A program made the position numbers and the translations under genes. From assembly GCA_963795195.1 (NCBI GenBank), contig CAWCGU010000006.1:868001-932000 (forward strand): a DNA stretch of 64,000 bases, given 5' to 3'. Source of the stretch: CAWCGU01 sp963795195 (GTDB lineage: Bacteria; Actinomycetota; Thermoleophilia; Solirubrobacterales; 70-9). Of this stretch, positions 24,892 to 32,674 are shown in pieces. A model generated the notes under the pieces. The model searched no databases. It was not told the DNA's origin and saw nothing but the letters and a program-made list of their open reading frames with translations. Each line of letters begins with the position of its first letter. The first letter of the stretch is position 1.

Positions 24892-27232
24892 TGCGGCCGT
24901 GGAGGCCGAGGCGCTGGAGGGAAAGAACGACCAAGTCGCGGAGCTCGAGAAGAGGGTCGCGCAGCTCGAGGGAGCCAACACCGAACTTCGCAGCGCCAAC
25001 GCCGCCCTGGCCCGCACCCACCTCGGCAAACGCGACGCAGCCGCCGCATCGGTGCTGATCCGCCTCCGGCAGGCCGAGGAACGGGCCGACAAAGTCGAGC
25101 GCAGCATCAGCTACCGGCTGACGGCCCCGCTGCGGCTCTTCAAGCCGCTGTTCCAGGCGCTGGCGCCGGCGATCTACGAGTTCGCGGCCAGGGTTAGTGC
25201 GAAGCTCGGGCGCTGAAGGGGACGCCGGGCGGGCGGCAAGGTTTGCCGGCCAGGCACCCAAGCCGCCGGGTTCGGACGGATCAGGCGAGTTTTGGAGGAA
25301 AACCGGGGGCGATCGCCCCCAACTTGCTCCAAGTTCCGGTCGCTGCGCCACCCACTCCACTTCTCGCTCCCGCAGCCTCGTCTCCATCTCCTCGCGGAAA
25401 CGCTCTCGCGCCGGGTCGCCGATCTGGCGCAACATCGATTCGCTGCGGATGCGGTAGCGGAAGAGGCGGCGCGGGACGACGAGGCCGAAGAGGCCGGCTT
25501 CGTGCAGTCGCCTGAACAGGTACCAGTCCTCGTAGCTGGGGAGGTCGGCCTCGTACTCGAAGCCCGACTCGAAGATCTCGCGGCGGAAAAGCGATGCGGC
25601 GGCCCCGGCGACGTTCTCGTCGCGGACCAGGACAGAGGCGTTCCCGAGAGGCTGGTCGCCGTCGTCGACGGTGGTGCCGTCCTCGTGCATGAAGGTCGAC
25701 CAGGTCGCGGCGTACACGCGCTCGGGGTTTGCCTGCAGTGCATCCACGCAGCGTTCGACGAGGTCAGGCTCGGCGACGTCGTCGGCGTCGAAGGGCAGCA
25801 CGTAGCGGCCGTGCGAGATCGCGATCCCGAAGTTTCGGGCCGATGAGAGGCCCGAGTGAGGCTGGTTGACAATGCTGACCGGATAGCGCTCGGCGAGCGC
25901 CTCCAGGATCCTGTCGGCCTCGTCGAAGGAGCCGTCGTTGACGATCAGGATCTCGAGCTCCGCGTAGGTCTGGCCGCAGAGCGACTGGATCGTTTCCTCG
26001 ATATAGCCGGCAAGCCCGTGGTAGGTGACGATCACCGACACCAGCGGGCGAGCAGTGCCGGAGTCTGCGAGCGGCTTCGCAGCCGCCTCGCTTGCAAGCT
26101 CGAGATAGCCGGCGCGAATCGGATCGGCCTCGGTCAGCCGTGCCGCGGCCCGCAACGAGTCCTCGCCGGCCGCGGCCAGTTCGCCGCGAGCGTCCAGGAC
26201 CTGCTCGACAGCTGCCTCGATCGCGCGCGAATCGGACCCGGACGACAGCCACCCGGCGCCGCCCCGGACCATCTCAACCAGCCCTCCCACCGGCGTCGCC
26301 AGCAGCGGCCGCCCGTGAAGCAGGGCGGTGATCGCCGTCGGCGACCAGCATTCCCAGAGCGATGGGATCACGAGCACGTGGTGGTCGGCGATCAGCGACG
26401 AGAGCTGATCGGGCGCGGGGATTTCGCGGAACGCGACCCGCAGATCGCCCGAGAGGGCAAGCTCTGAATAGCGCCGGGCTGAGACCCCGAGCGGGCCGGT
26501 GTCGCTGTCGGACGCGGCGACGGTCAGCCGCCAGTCGTCGCGATCGAGGTCGACGACGCCGCGCAGGAGGTTGTAGAGGCCACCTCGGCGCTCGGCCGAG
26601 CCGCTGAACAACAGCCGCAGCGGCTCGCCGTCACCGAGTTGGATCGAGGGTGCCCTCTGAAGCGGATGTGCCTCCTGATGGGCGGGTCGGATGTCGACCG
26701 CCGGCGCCAGCCCAAGTCCCGCGTAGAACCGCTCGTAGGCTCCGAGCACGTCGCCGCCGGGGGAGATCAGCCGGTCCGCGTTCGCCAGCGCGTAGCGCTC
26801 GAGCTCGAAGGTGGCGCGGCCGTGGAAGTCGGGATCAAGGCGGCCCTCGAGCACCGCGGCGATCTCCGCGCTCATCGTCAACCTCACGCAGACACATGTC
26901 CGTCGCAAGCGCGGGTCGAAGCTTCGGCGGGCCTGGATACTGACCGCACCCTCTCCATTGCGATCTGAGAACTCGACGAGATCCGGGCCGCCGCCGGGAT
27001 AGCTCTCGGCAAGCGCGTCGAGAACCCGGGCGCTCCACTGGTGGTGAACGCCGAGGAAGCTCTGCAGGCAACCGGGATCGGGCTCGGCCACCAGCTCGCA
27101 GGCGACGTCCGCCGGCACCAGATCGCGCTGCGCCTCCGATGTGAAGACGGTGACCTCGGCCTCGTCGGCCAGCACCCGCGCGAGTGCGAGGACGTGAGGA
27201 AGGAGCTCCAGGGAGACGAGCGCGATTCTCAT
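24839..27232 (-). CDS. Two-domain glycosyltransferase (GT4-like + GT2)
   Basis: The start at ATG 27232 forms an ATGA overlap with the stop of the upstream paralogue, which settles it. Residues 1-380 are a GT-B/GT4-like domain (SLWECWSPTAITALLHGRPL, ATPVGGLVEMVRGG). Residues 400-630 are a GT2 domain (VSVIVTYHGLAGYIEE, LIVNDGSFDEADRI, YVLPFDADDVAEPDL). Homology with the paralogue at 27229 ends around base 25330 (REREVEWVAQRP). The remaining ~150 residues are antisense to the coiled-coil gene at 24899-25216 and look non-protein-like, so the true end is probably near 25280-25330, reached through an undetected indel. Confidence 0.7.
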   Translation of the reverse strand: MRIALVSLELLPHVLALARVLADEAEVTVFTSEAQRDLVPADVACELVAEPDPGCLQSFLGVHHQWSARVLDALAESYPGGGPDLVEFSDRNGEGAVSIQARRSFDPRLRRTCVCVRLTMSAEIAAVLEGRLDPDFHGRATFELERYALANADRLISPGGDVLGAYERFYAGLGLAPAVDIRPAHQEAHPLQRAPSIQLGDGEPLRLLFSGSAERRGGLYNLLRGVVDLDRDDWRLTVAASDSDTGPLGVSARRYSELALSGDLRVAFREIPAPDQLSSLIADHHVLVIPSLWECWSPTAITALLHGRPLLATPVGGLVEMVRGGAGWLSSGSDSRAIEAAVEQVLDARGELAAAGEDSLRAAARLTEADPIRAGYLELASEAAAKPLADSGTARPLVSVIVTYHGLAGYIEETIQSLCGQTYAELEILIVNDGSFDEADRILEALAERYPVSIVNQPHSGLSSARNFGIAISHGRYVLPFDADDVAEPDLVERCVDALQANPERVYAATWSTFMHEDGTTVDDGDQPLGNASVLVRDENVAGAAASLFRREIFESGFEYEADLPSYEDWYLFRRLHEAGLFGLVVPRRLFRYRIRSESMLRQIGDPARERFREEMETRLREREVEWVAQRPELGASWGRSPPVFLQNSPDPSEPGGLGAWPANLAARPASPSAPELRTNPGRELVDRRRQRLEQRLEEPQRGRQPVADAALDFVGPFLGLPEADQHRCGGCVAFAEVGAGQGGVGAAKFGVGSLELRDPLLELRDLVVLSLQRLGLHGRKVRRLGGGHPKSASGGQ
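24899..25216 (+). CDS. Small coiled-coil protein with GT-tail-like C-terminus
   Basis: A 105-residue plus-strand protein from GTG 24899, in a region otherwise transcribed from the minus strand. Residues 1-70 form an uninterrupted heptad-type coiled coil (VAELEKRVAQLEGANTELRS). The end has SISYRLTAPLRLFKPLFQ, a motif common at the C-termini of bacterial glycosyltransferases and methyltransferases in glycan loci. The methyltransferase at 29241 ends similarly with SVTWRATAP. TAACCT 7 nt before the start supports leaderless expression. It may be a partner or membrane-anchor module for the local glycosyltransferases (inference). It conflicts with the annotated tail of the opposing gene. Confidence 0.6.
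   Translation: MEAEALEGKNDQVAELEKRVAQLEGANTELRSANAALARTHLGKRDAAAASVLIRLRQAEERADKVERSISYRLTAPLRLFKPLFQALAPAIYEFAARVSAKLGR
25305..25320 (-). terminator. Perfect GC palindrome, possible terminator of the fusion GT gene
   Basis: GGGGGCGATCGCCCCC followed on the minus strand by GGTTTTCC. A 6-bp stem with a GATC loop could fold. It lies where homology of the fused glycosyltransferase with its paralogue ends. Confidence 0.35.
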
Positions 27233-29244
27233 CGACCGCTCTCCGACGTCGCCGGAGCCAGCCACTCAACCTCGGCTTCGCGCAGGTGGCCCTCCATCTG
27301 CGCGCGCAGTCGCTGAATCTGGGCGTCGGAGGTGCGCCGCAACATCGATGCGCGGCGGACGCGATAGCGGAACAGCCGCTGGGGAACGACGAAGCCGTAG
27401 TGCCCCGTCCGGTGTAGGCGGCGGAACAGGTGCCAGTCCTCGTAGCTCGGAAACTCCGGGTCGTAGGGAAAGCGCGCGAGGATCTCGCGGCGAAACAGCG
27501 AAGATGCCGCCCCGGCCACGTTGCGCTCGTCCACCAGCCCTGTCCAGTTGCCGATCGGCTGGTAGCCGTCGTCCAATGGCACCCCGTCCTCGTCGACGTA
27601 GCTGGACCAGGTGGCCGCGTAGGCGGCGTCGGGGTGAGCTTCCAGGACGGCCAGGCAGCGCTCCACCAGCTCTGGCTCGGCGATGTCGTCGGCGTCGAAG
27701 GGCAGGACGTAGGCGCCGCGTGAGACCGCAACGCCGAGGTTGCGGGCCGCCGGCAGGCCGGAGTTGGCCTGGGTAACGACCGTCAGCGGATAGCGATCCG
27801 CCAGCTCGCAGAGCACCGCGTCCTGCTCGCGTAACGAGCCGTCGTTGACGACGATCAGCTCGAGGTCGTCGTACGTTTGCGCCAGGAAGGAGGCGACGGC
27901 CTCCTCGACATAGCGCTCGAGCTCGAAGTAGGTGATGACGACAGAGACGAGCGGCGAACTCGCGCCCTTGGCGGGCCCGGCCGCTGTCTTGACAGCCGAG
28001 CGGCCTCGATGCGACCGCTCGGCAAGCTCGAGGTAGCGCTCGCGGATGCGTTCGGCGTCGGCAAGCTCGGCGAAGACTTCGCGCGGGCCGCTACCCCGGA
28101 GCGCCGAGATCTCCGTGCGGGAGCCGAGCAGCCCCTCGACCGTTCGGGCGATCCCCTCGCTCGAGGTTTCCTCGGTCAGCCAGCCCGAGCGGCCCGGCTG
28201 GACCATCTCGGTGAGGCCGCCGGTGGGCGTGGCAAGCAGCGGCATGCCGCGGTTGAGCGCTTCGAGGGCGACGTTTGGCCAGCACTCCCAAAGTGAGGGA
28301 ACGACGCAGATCTCGTGATCGTCGATCAGCGCCGGCAGCCGCTCGCGGGAAACCTCGTCCACAAAGCGCACTCGCTCATCGCCCGCACTCTCCAACTCCA
28401 GCAGGCCGCGAATCGAGCCGCCGAGCGGCCCGGTGTTGGTGTCGCCGCCGAGAATCGTCAGCGACCAGTCGTTGCGGTCGAGCGACAGCAGCCCGGAGAG
28501 CAGGTTGTGGACGCCCTTGCGGCGTTCGAGCCGCCCCATGTAGAGCAGCCGCAGCGGCGCCGCGGGGTCACCCTGAGGCGCCTGCCCCGGATCGGTGTCG
28601 GCGCCGAAGTAGACGGAGTTGGGGATCCGGACGGGCGAGGCGACTCCGTCCTCGCCGTAGTAGCGACGGTAGGCGCCGAGCACGTCGCCGCCGGGCCAGA
28701 GCACGTGGTCGGCGTGTCGCAGGGCGTAGCGCTCGAGCTCGAACATCGCCCGGTAGCCGAAGCCGGGATTGAGGCGGCCGTCCAGCACCTGGCACATCTC
28801 CGACGTGGTGTGGGCGCGAATGCAGACCGTCGTGTTGCGCAGTCTCGGGTCCCGGGTGTGGCGCGCCTGGACCGTGACCGCACCCTCGGCGTGGTAATCG
28901 CTGAACTCGGCGATCTCCGGCCCGCCGTCGGGATAAAGCCGGGCAAGCGCCTCGAGGACACGGGCGCTGTAGTGGTGGAAGAAGCCGTAGTAGCCGTCGG
29001 CTCCGTCGGGAACGGGCCGCGGCGGCGCGACGAACTCGAATCGGACTCCAGGCGGCAGACGGGGATCGCCCGCGGCCACCAGCCGGCGGTACTCGGGCTC
29101 GTGCGCCGCCGTCGTCAGGATCGTCACCTCGGCCACCGGTGCCAGGTCCCGCGCGGTCGAGCTGACGTAGTAGCTGATCCCTCCACCCTCGAATGGGTAG
29201 ACCTCGCGGGAGACCAGCACGACGCGCACGGGACCGCGGCTCAT
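27229..29244 (-). CDS. Two-domain glycosyltransferase (GT4 + GT2)
   Basis: A 671-residue fusion. The N-terminal GT4 domain opens VRVVLVSREVYPFEGGGISY and has YMGRLERRKGVHNLLSGLL and PSLWECWPNVALEALNRGMP, with the donor-binding ATPTGGLTEM. The C-terminal GT2 domain (from about residue 425) has VSVVITYFELERYVEEAV, LIVNDGSLREQDAV, AARNLGVAVSRGAYVLPFDA and DDIAEPELVER. Both active sites look complete, so it may add two consecutive sugars. It starts in an ATGA overlap with the methyltransferase gene and ends in an ATGA overlap with its paralogue. This makes a tightly coupled three-gene unit. Confidence 0.85.
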   Translation of the reverse strand: MSRGPVRVVLVSREVYPFEGGGISYYVSSTARDLAPVAEVTILTTAAHEPEYRRLVAAGDPRLPPGVRFEFVAPPRPVPDGADGYYGFFHHYSARVLEALARLYPDGGPEIAEFSDYHAEGAVTVQARHTRDPRLRNTTVCIRAHTTSEMCQVLDGRLNPGFGYRAMFELERYALRHADHVLWPGGDVLGAYRRYYGEDGVASPVRIPNSVYFGADTDPGQAPQGDPAAPLRLLYMGRLERRKGVHNLLSGLLSLDRNDWSLTILGGDTNTGPLGGSIRGLLELESAGDERVRFVDEVSRERLPALIDDHEICVVPSLWECWPNVALEALNRGMPLLATPTGGLTEMVQPGRSGWLTEETSSEGIARTVEGLLGSRTEISALRGSGPREVFAELADAERIRERYLELAERSHRGRSAVKTAAGPAKGASSPLVSVVITYFELERYVEEAVASFLAQTYDDLELIVVNDGSLREQDAVLCELADRYPLTVVTQANSGLPAARNLGVAVSRGAYVLPFDADDIAEPELVERCLAVLEAHPDAAYAATWSSYVDEDGVPLDDGYQPIGNWTGLVDERNVAGAASSLFRREILARFPYDPEFPSYEDWHLFRRLHRTGHYGFVVPQRLFRYRVRRASMLRRTSDAQIQRLRAQMEGHLREAEVEWLAPATSESGR

Positions 29245-30179
29245 TGCGAACGGCGGCGGCGCAAACGCTGCTCGGTGCGATGCACCGGCGCGGTCGCGCG
29301 CCAGGTGACGGAGTGCTGTATCCGCTGGAGCTCTTCGCGAGCGTCACGCAGGTCACGGTCGGTCTGCTGCAGCTCATCCCAGAGCTTGGCGACCTTCGCT
29401 TCGAGCTCTGCCATGTAGCGGCGGTTGAGCGGCGCGACCTCGAGCTGCATGCGCGCGGTCGCCGCCCGCTCCAGCGCCCGCTGGTCGAAGTTGACCGCGC
29501 CCAGCAGATGGCTGCAGAGCTCGGGCTCCGCGAACTCGGCAAAGGCGAGGCGCTGGTCCAGCCCCTTCGCGCCGTCGCTTCCGATCAGCGAACCTTCAGC
29601 CAGGTACTGGCTCAAAACGACCACGTCATCACCGAGACCGTTCAACGCCGCCCGCGCCGACTCGTAGTCGTAGTCGGTGACGTGAAACGGATTATCGACC
29701 TCGCCGAGCACGACGCTGTTGGGGATCGAAACCAGCGCCCTCAAGCCGCGCGCGGTGTGGCGGCTCAGAGCGGCAATCGCCCGCTCGGGATCGGAGACGT
29801 GCTCGAGCCCCTCGAACATCACGACCGCGTCAAAACCGTCGAGAAGCTCGCGTTCGAGAAACTCGACCGCGTCGGCCTGTGCGAACTCGAGCTTGCGGGG
29901 TTTGGCGAGCTCCTGCTCAGCCGTCGCGATCACTCCCCGTTCGATGTCGACGCCGAGCACGAACATGGCGCCGGCGGAACTGATCAACTCCGACCCGTAG
30001 CCCGCGCCGCAACAAACGTCCGCGACTCGCAGGGCGGCACACAGCGAGCCGGCAAGCTCGTAGCGATGCAGGTGCTCGGACGCGATCAGCGAGCCCGAGC
30101 GAATCTCTGCGAGGCTCAGCCGCTCGACCGCATCCGGGTCGCCGGCCGCAGTGGAGGCAGTCTCGGCAGTCTCCGACAT
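29241..30179 (-). CDS. SAM methyltransferase with C-terminal coiled coil
   Basis: A 312-residue protein. The class I methyltransferase domain has VADVCCGAGYGSELISSAG, VLGVDIERGVI, VVMFEGLEHVSDPERAI and LVSIPNSVVLGEVDNPFH. The last ~60 residues are a coiled coil (LEAKVAKLWDELQQTDRDL) ending in SVTWRATAP, like other glycan-locus enzymes. Methylation of a sugar in the growing chain is the most likely role. The start at ATG 30179 is preceded by TAGGCT 6 nt away, and the stop overlaps the start of the next gene (ATGA). Confidence 0.8.
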   Translation of the reverse strand: MSETAETASTAAGDPDAVERLSLAEIRSGSLIASEHLHRYELAGSLCAALRVADVCCGAGYGSELISSAGAMFVLGVDIERGVIATAEQELAKPRKLEFAQADAVEFLERELLDGFDAVVMFEGLEHVSDPERAIAALSRHTARGLRALVSIPNSVVLGEVDNPFHVTDYDYESARAALNGLGDDVVVLSQYLAEGSLIGSDGAKGLDQRLAFAEFAEPELCSHLLGAVNFDQRALERAATARMQLEVAPLNRRYMAELEAKVAKLWDELQQTDRDLRDAREELQRIQHSVTWRATAPVHRTEQRLRRRRSQ

Positions 30180-30185
30180 GCAAAG

Positions 30186-30195
30186 AGCCTAACCT
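30186..30195. promoter_or_regulatory. Overlapping divergent -10 elements (AGCCTAACCT)
   Basis: Read on the minus strand, TAGGCT (30191-30186) lies 6 nt before ATG 30179. Read on the plus strand, TAACCT (30190-30195) lies 8 nt before GTG 30204. The two hexamers share the central TA, so the two promoters should be mutually exclusive for sigma-factor binding. Confidence 0.45.
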
Positions 30196-30203
30196 CGCGC
30201 CCC

Positions 30204-31103
30204 GTGGCCCCTGTGACGCTCGACGTGGTCATCGTCTCCTACCGCTGCGAGGCGATGCTCCGGGACTGCCTGCATTCCCTGCGGGCGCACCCTCCCGCGA
30301 TCCCGATGACCGTTCACGTGGTCGACAACGACTCGGGCGACGGCACCGCGGAAATGGTCGCGCGCGAGTTTGGAGAGGTGAAGCTGACCGTCAACCCGGT
30401 CAATGCCGGCTTCGGCGCGGCCAACAACCTGGTGTTGCGCGCTAGCCGCAGTGACTACGCCCTGCTGCTGAACCCTGACACCAGGGTCACGACGGGGGCC
30501 CTGGACACGCTGGTCGCCTTGATGGAGGAACAGCCAAGTCTCGGGGTCGCCGGCCCGCGGCTCGAACTGGAGGACGGCGGCTTCGATCACGCCTCGAAGC
30601 GCTCCTTCCCGACGCCGCTGGGAGCGCTCGCGCACTTCACCGGGATCGGGCGCCGCGCCGGTGCCCGCGGACGGCTGGCGCAGTACACGGCTCCCGAGCT
30701 GAGCGAGACCGATGCCGGCGAGGTGGACGCGGTCAACGGCGCCTTCATGCTGATCCGGCGGACGGCACTGCAGCAGGCCGGATTGTTCGACGAGGGCTAC
30801 TGGATGTACATGGAGGACCTCGACCTCAGCTTCCGGCTGCGAGAGGCAGGCTGGGTGAGCTACTACGAGCCGGCGGCAACCGTGATCCATGTCAAGAGCG
30901 GCACCGCCGGGGAGTTCCGCTCGCTGCGGCTCAATCACGCCTTCCACTACGGCATGCACCGCTTCTACCAAGCTCACCACGCGCCCACCCGGAGTGCCCT
31001 GACCAACGGAGTCATCTACACGGGGATCTGGGCGAAGTTCGCTGTTTCAGTTGTGGGTACCGCAGTTCGCAAGGTGCTGAATGGGCTAAGGGCCAGGGCC
31101 TAG
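30204..31103 (+). CDS. Rhamnosyltransferase-like family 2 glycosyltransferase
   Basis: A 299-residue WbbL-like enzyme starting at GTG 30204 (VAPVTLDVVIVSYRCEAML). Upstream in-frame sequence is antisense to the methyltransferase gene. The domain shows HVVDNDSGDGTAEMVAREF, NAGFGAANNLVLRASRSDY, LLLNPDTRV (DxD equivalent), the acceptor-side AVNGAFMLIRRTALQQAGLF and MYMEDLDLSFRLREAGW. These are all features of the dTDP-rhamnosyl transferase group. It ends in a CTAG shared with the opposing gene's stop. A cytosolic step in surface-glycan assembly is likely. Confidence 0.8.
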   Translation: MAPVTLDVVIVSYRCEAMLRDCLHSLRAHPPAIPMTVHVVDNDSGDGTAEMVAREFGEVKLTVNPVNAGFGAANNLVLRASRSDYALLLNPDTRVTTGALDTLVALMEEQPSLGVAGPRLELEDGGFDHASKRSFPTPLGALAHFTGIGRRAGARGRLAQYTAPELSETDAGEVDAVNGAFMLIRRTALQQAGLFDEGYWMYMEDLDLSFRLREAGWVSYYEPAATVIHVKSGTAGEFRSLRLNHAFHYGMHRFYQAHHAPTRSALTNGVIYTGIWAKFAVSVVGTAVRKVLNGLRARA

Positions 31104-32674
31104 GGGGTCAGCTCGGCGACCGCTGCTTCGCCATCAGCGGTCGCCCTCGATCCGACAGGGATCGCTCGCAGCGGGGGGAACCTCTCCCCCGCCTCGACCT
31201 CCACGCCGCCGTCCGCAGCCAAACCGACCCGTACTCCCAGCAGGCCGGCGAGCTCACGGAAGTCGACGAATCGCCTGGCGCCGGCCTGCGCCCAGGCGTC
31301 GAGCCAGCGGCCGAGCCAGCTCGGTCTCTCCAGTGCGATGTCGCGGTCGTGCAGCACCGCCTGCACGGGGATCCCCGACTCGAGCAGATTCGGATCGGGG
31401 TAATCGACCCCGGCGCAGACGACGTATGGGTCCCAGACAAGCCCCTCCCCGTCTCGCAGCGCCAGCGCCTCGGTGGCGACGAGCTCGAAACCGGCCGCCA
31501 CCGCAAGTTCGGCGGCGTGCGGCGAGCAGGCCTGCCCGGGACAGGTGAGCGTGCTGGGCAGCTCTCCGAGGAGCTCCGTCAGGATCCGGCCGCCCGCGGC
31601 AATCGGGTCGGCGGGCCCAAAGGCCTCGACCTGCGGGCCGATGTGCTCGAGCTCGCGATACCAGGAGACGCTCTCGTAGCGGTCGTCGGCCCCGGCCCAT
31701 GCCTCCCGATCGGGACCAACGTGGGTGTATCCGTGCTGCTCGAGCTCGCCGGCACCGGCAGCGCGGAAGCTGAGCAGGCCGCGGAACTCGTCCACGTAGT
31801 CGTGCACCGTGCCGTCGGCGCCGCGGTAGACGACGCCCGGCGAAGCGTGCACGGCGCCTCCGACGCGCTCGACCGCTTCGCCGTCGACGCGAAGCTCACC
31901 GCGCCCGGCATCGCCGTCGTCGATCCAGCCCGGAACACAGCAGGCCGACATGCGGGCGTTGCGCGAAGTCAGCTCGCTCGCCAGCTCGGCCCACTCGTCC
32001 CCGCCCAGCTCCGGGTGCGCCCAGCTGCGTAGATGGATATTGGCCGCGGAGCCGGGGTCGTCCATGCGCAAAACCACGGTGCCCTCGAGGTCGATCCAGG
32101 CAAGCGCCCGGCGTGTGCCGTGGATCAGCAGGTGCCGCAGGACCCCGCTTCCGGCCGGTCCGGCGTCGCGGATCTCCGCTGCGCTGGCCGAGAGCGAGAC
32201 CAGCGCGCCCTCGCCGTAGCTGCGTGCGACCGCAAGCGGCGTGCCACCGGCGAAGGCCCAGGGAACGGTCCCGTCCGAAAGCTCGAGCACCGCGGCCTCC
32301 AGATGCAGCCACCCGCTCCAGCTTCGCCCGGTGCCGGGACCGCCCCAGCGCGGGGAGCCCGCGGCCTGCCGCCGGCCTGCGGCGACGGCGCCGCTCAGCC
32401 CAGCAAAGGCGTCGCCGCGATCGGCGGCCGGCGCGATCGCGAGCAGTTCGCCGCTGTCGAGGGCCTCGCCAAGCACGCCGATCTCGTCATCGCCAAGCTG
32501 ACCCGGGTCGCGGTCGATGATCAGGTGGGACGGGTGGCCGCCGAGGGCGTCGCCGAGGCCTTGCGTCTCGACGCTTACGTCCCAGCCGAGCCAGCGGCAG
32601 AGGCTGACCCACTGCGAATCGGCTCCGGCCTCGGCCAGCACGGTCACGGCGGCTCGGCCGGGCGATCCGCCCAT
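31100..32674 (-). CDS. Polysaccharide-deacetylase-like protein (DUF2334-like)
   Basis: A 524-residue protein. The start ATG 32674 shares bases with the TGA of the upstream methyltransferase gene (TGATG). The first ~200 residues are a Rossmann-like or gatekeeper domain without a named family. From about residue 205 the sequence resembles a CE4/NodB-type deacetylase: VVLRMDDPGS supplies an Asp pair and EQHGYTHVG supplies an HxxxH pair, together the usual metal triad. A later WDPYVVCAGVDYPDPN block could be part of the barrel. No signal peptide is visible, which is unusual for a CE4 enzyme acting on exported glycans. Substrate unknown. Confidence 0.5.
   Translation of the reverse strand: MGGSPGRAAVTVLAEAGADSQWVSLCRWLGWDVSVETQGLGDALGGHPSHLIIDRDPGQLGDDEIGVLGEALDSGELLAIAPAADRGDAFAGLSGAVAAGRRQAAGSPRWGGPGTGRSWSGWLHLEAAVLELSDGTVPWAFAGGTPLAVARSYGEGALVSLSASAAEIRDAGPAGSGVLRHLLIHGTRRALAWIDLEGTVVLRMDDPGSAANIHLRSWAHPELGGDEWAELASELTSRNARMSACCVPGWIDDGDAGRGELRVDGEAVERVGGAVHASPGVVYRGADGTVHDYVDEFRGLLSFRAAGAGELEQHGYTHVGPDREAWAGADDRYESVSWYRELEHIGPQVEAFGPADPIAAGGRILTELLGELPSTLTCPGQACSPHAAELAVAAGFELVATEALALRDGEGLVWDPYVVCAGVDYPDPNLLESGIPVQAVLHDRDIALERPSWLGRWLDAWAQAGARRFVDFRELAGLLGVRVGLAADGGVEVEAGERFPPLRAIPVGSRATADGEAAVAELTP

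Noticed and set aside
22449..24895. Long plus-strand frames opposite the GT39-like and GT4 genes, including the region upstream of 24899
   Set aside because: Only the part after GTG 24899 has a coiled-coil pattern and a promoter. The upstream residues are antisense translations of conserved glycosyltransferase motifs.
25305..25320. GGGGGCGATCGCCCCC as an origin, HIP1-type or attachment site
   Set aside because: A single copy with no neighbouring DnaA boxes, integrase or tRNA; a terminator-like role is the most that can be said.
29193..30203. N-terminal extension of the plus-strand GT2 protein from 29193
   Set aside because: This part is antisense to the methyltransferase gene; the GT2 domain begins immediately after GTG 30204.
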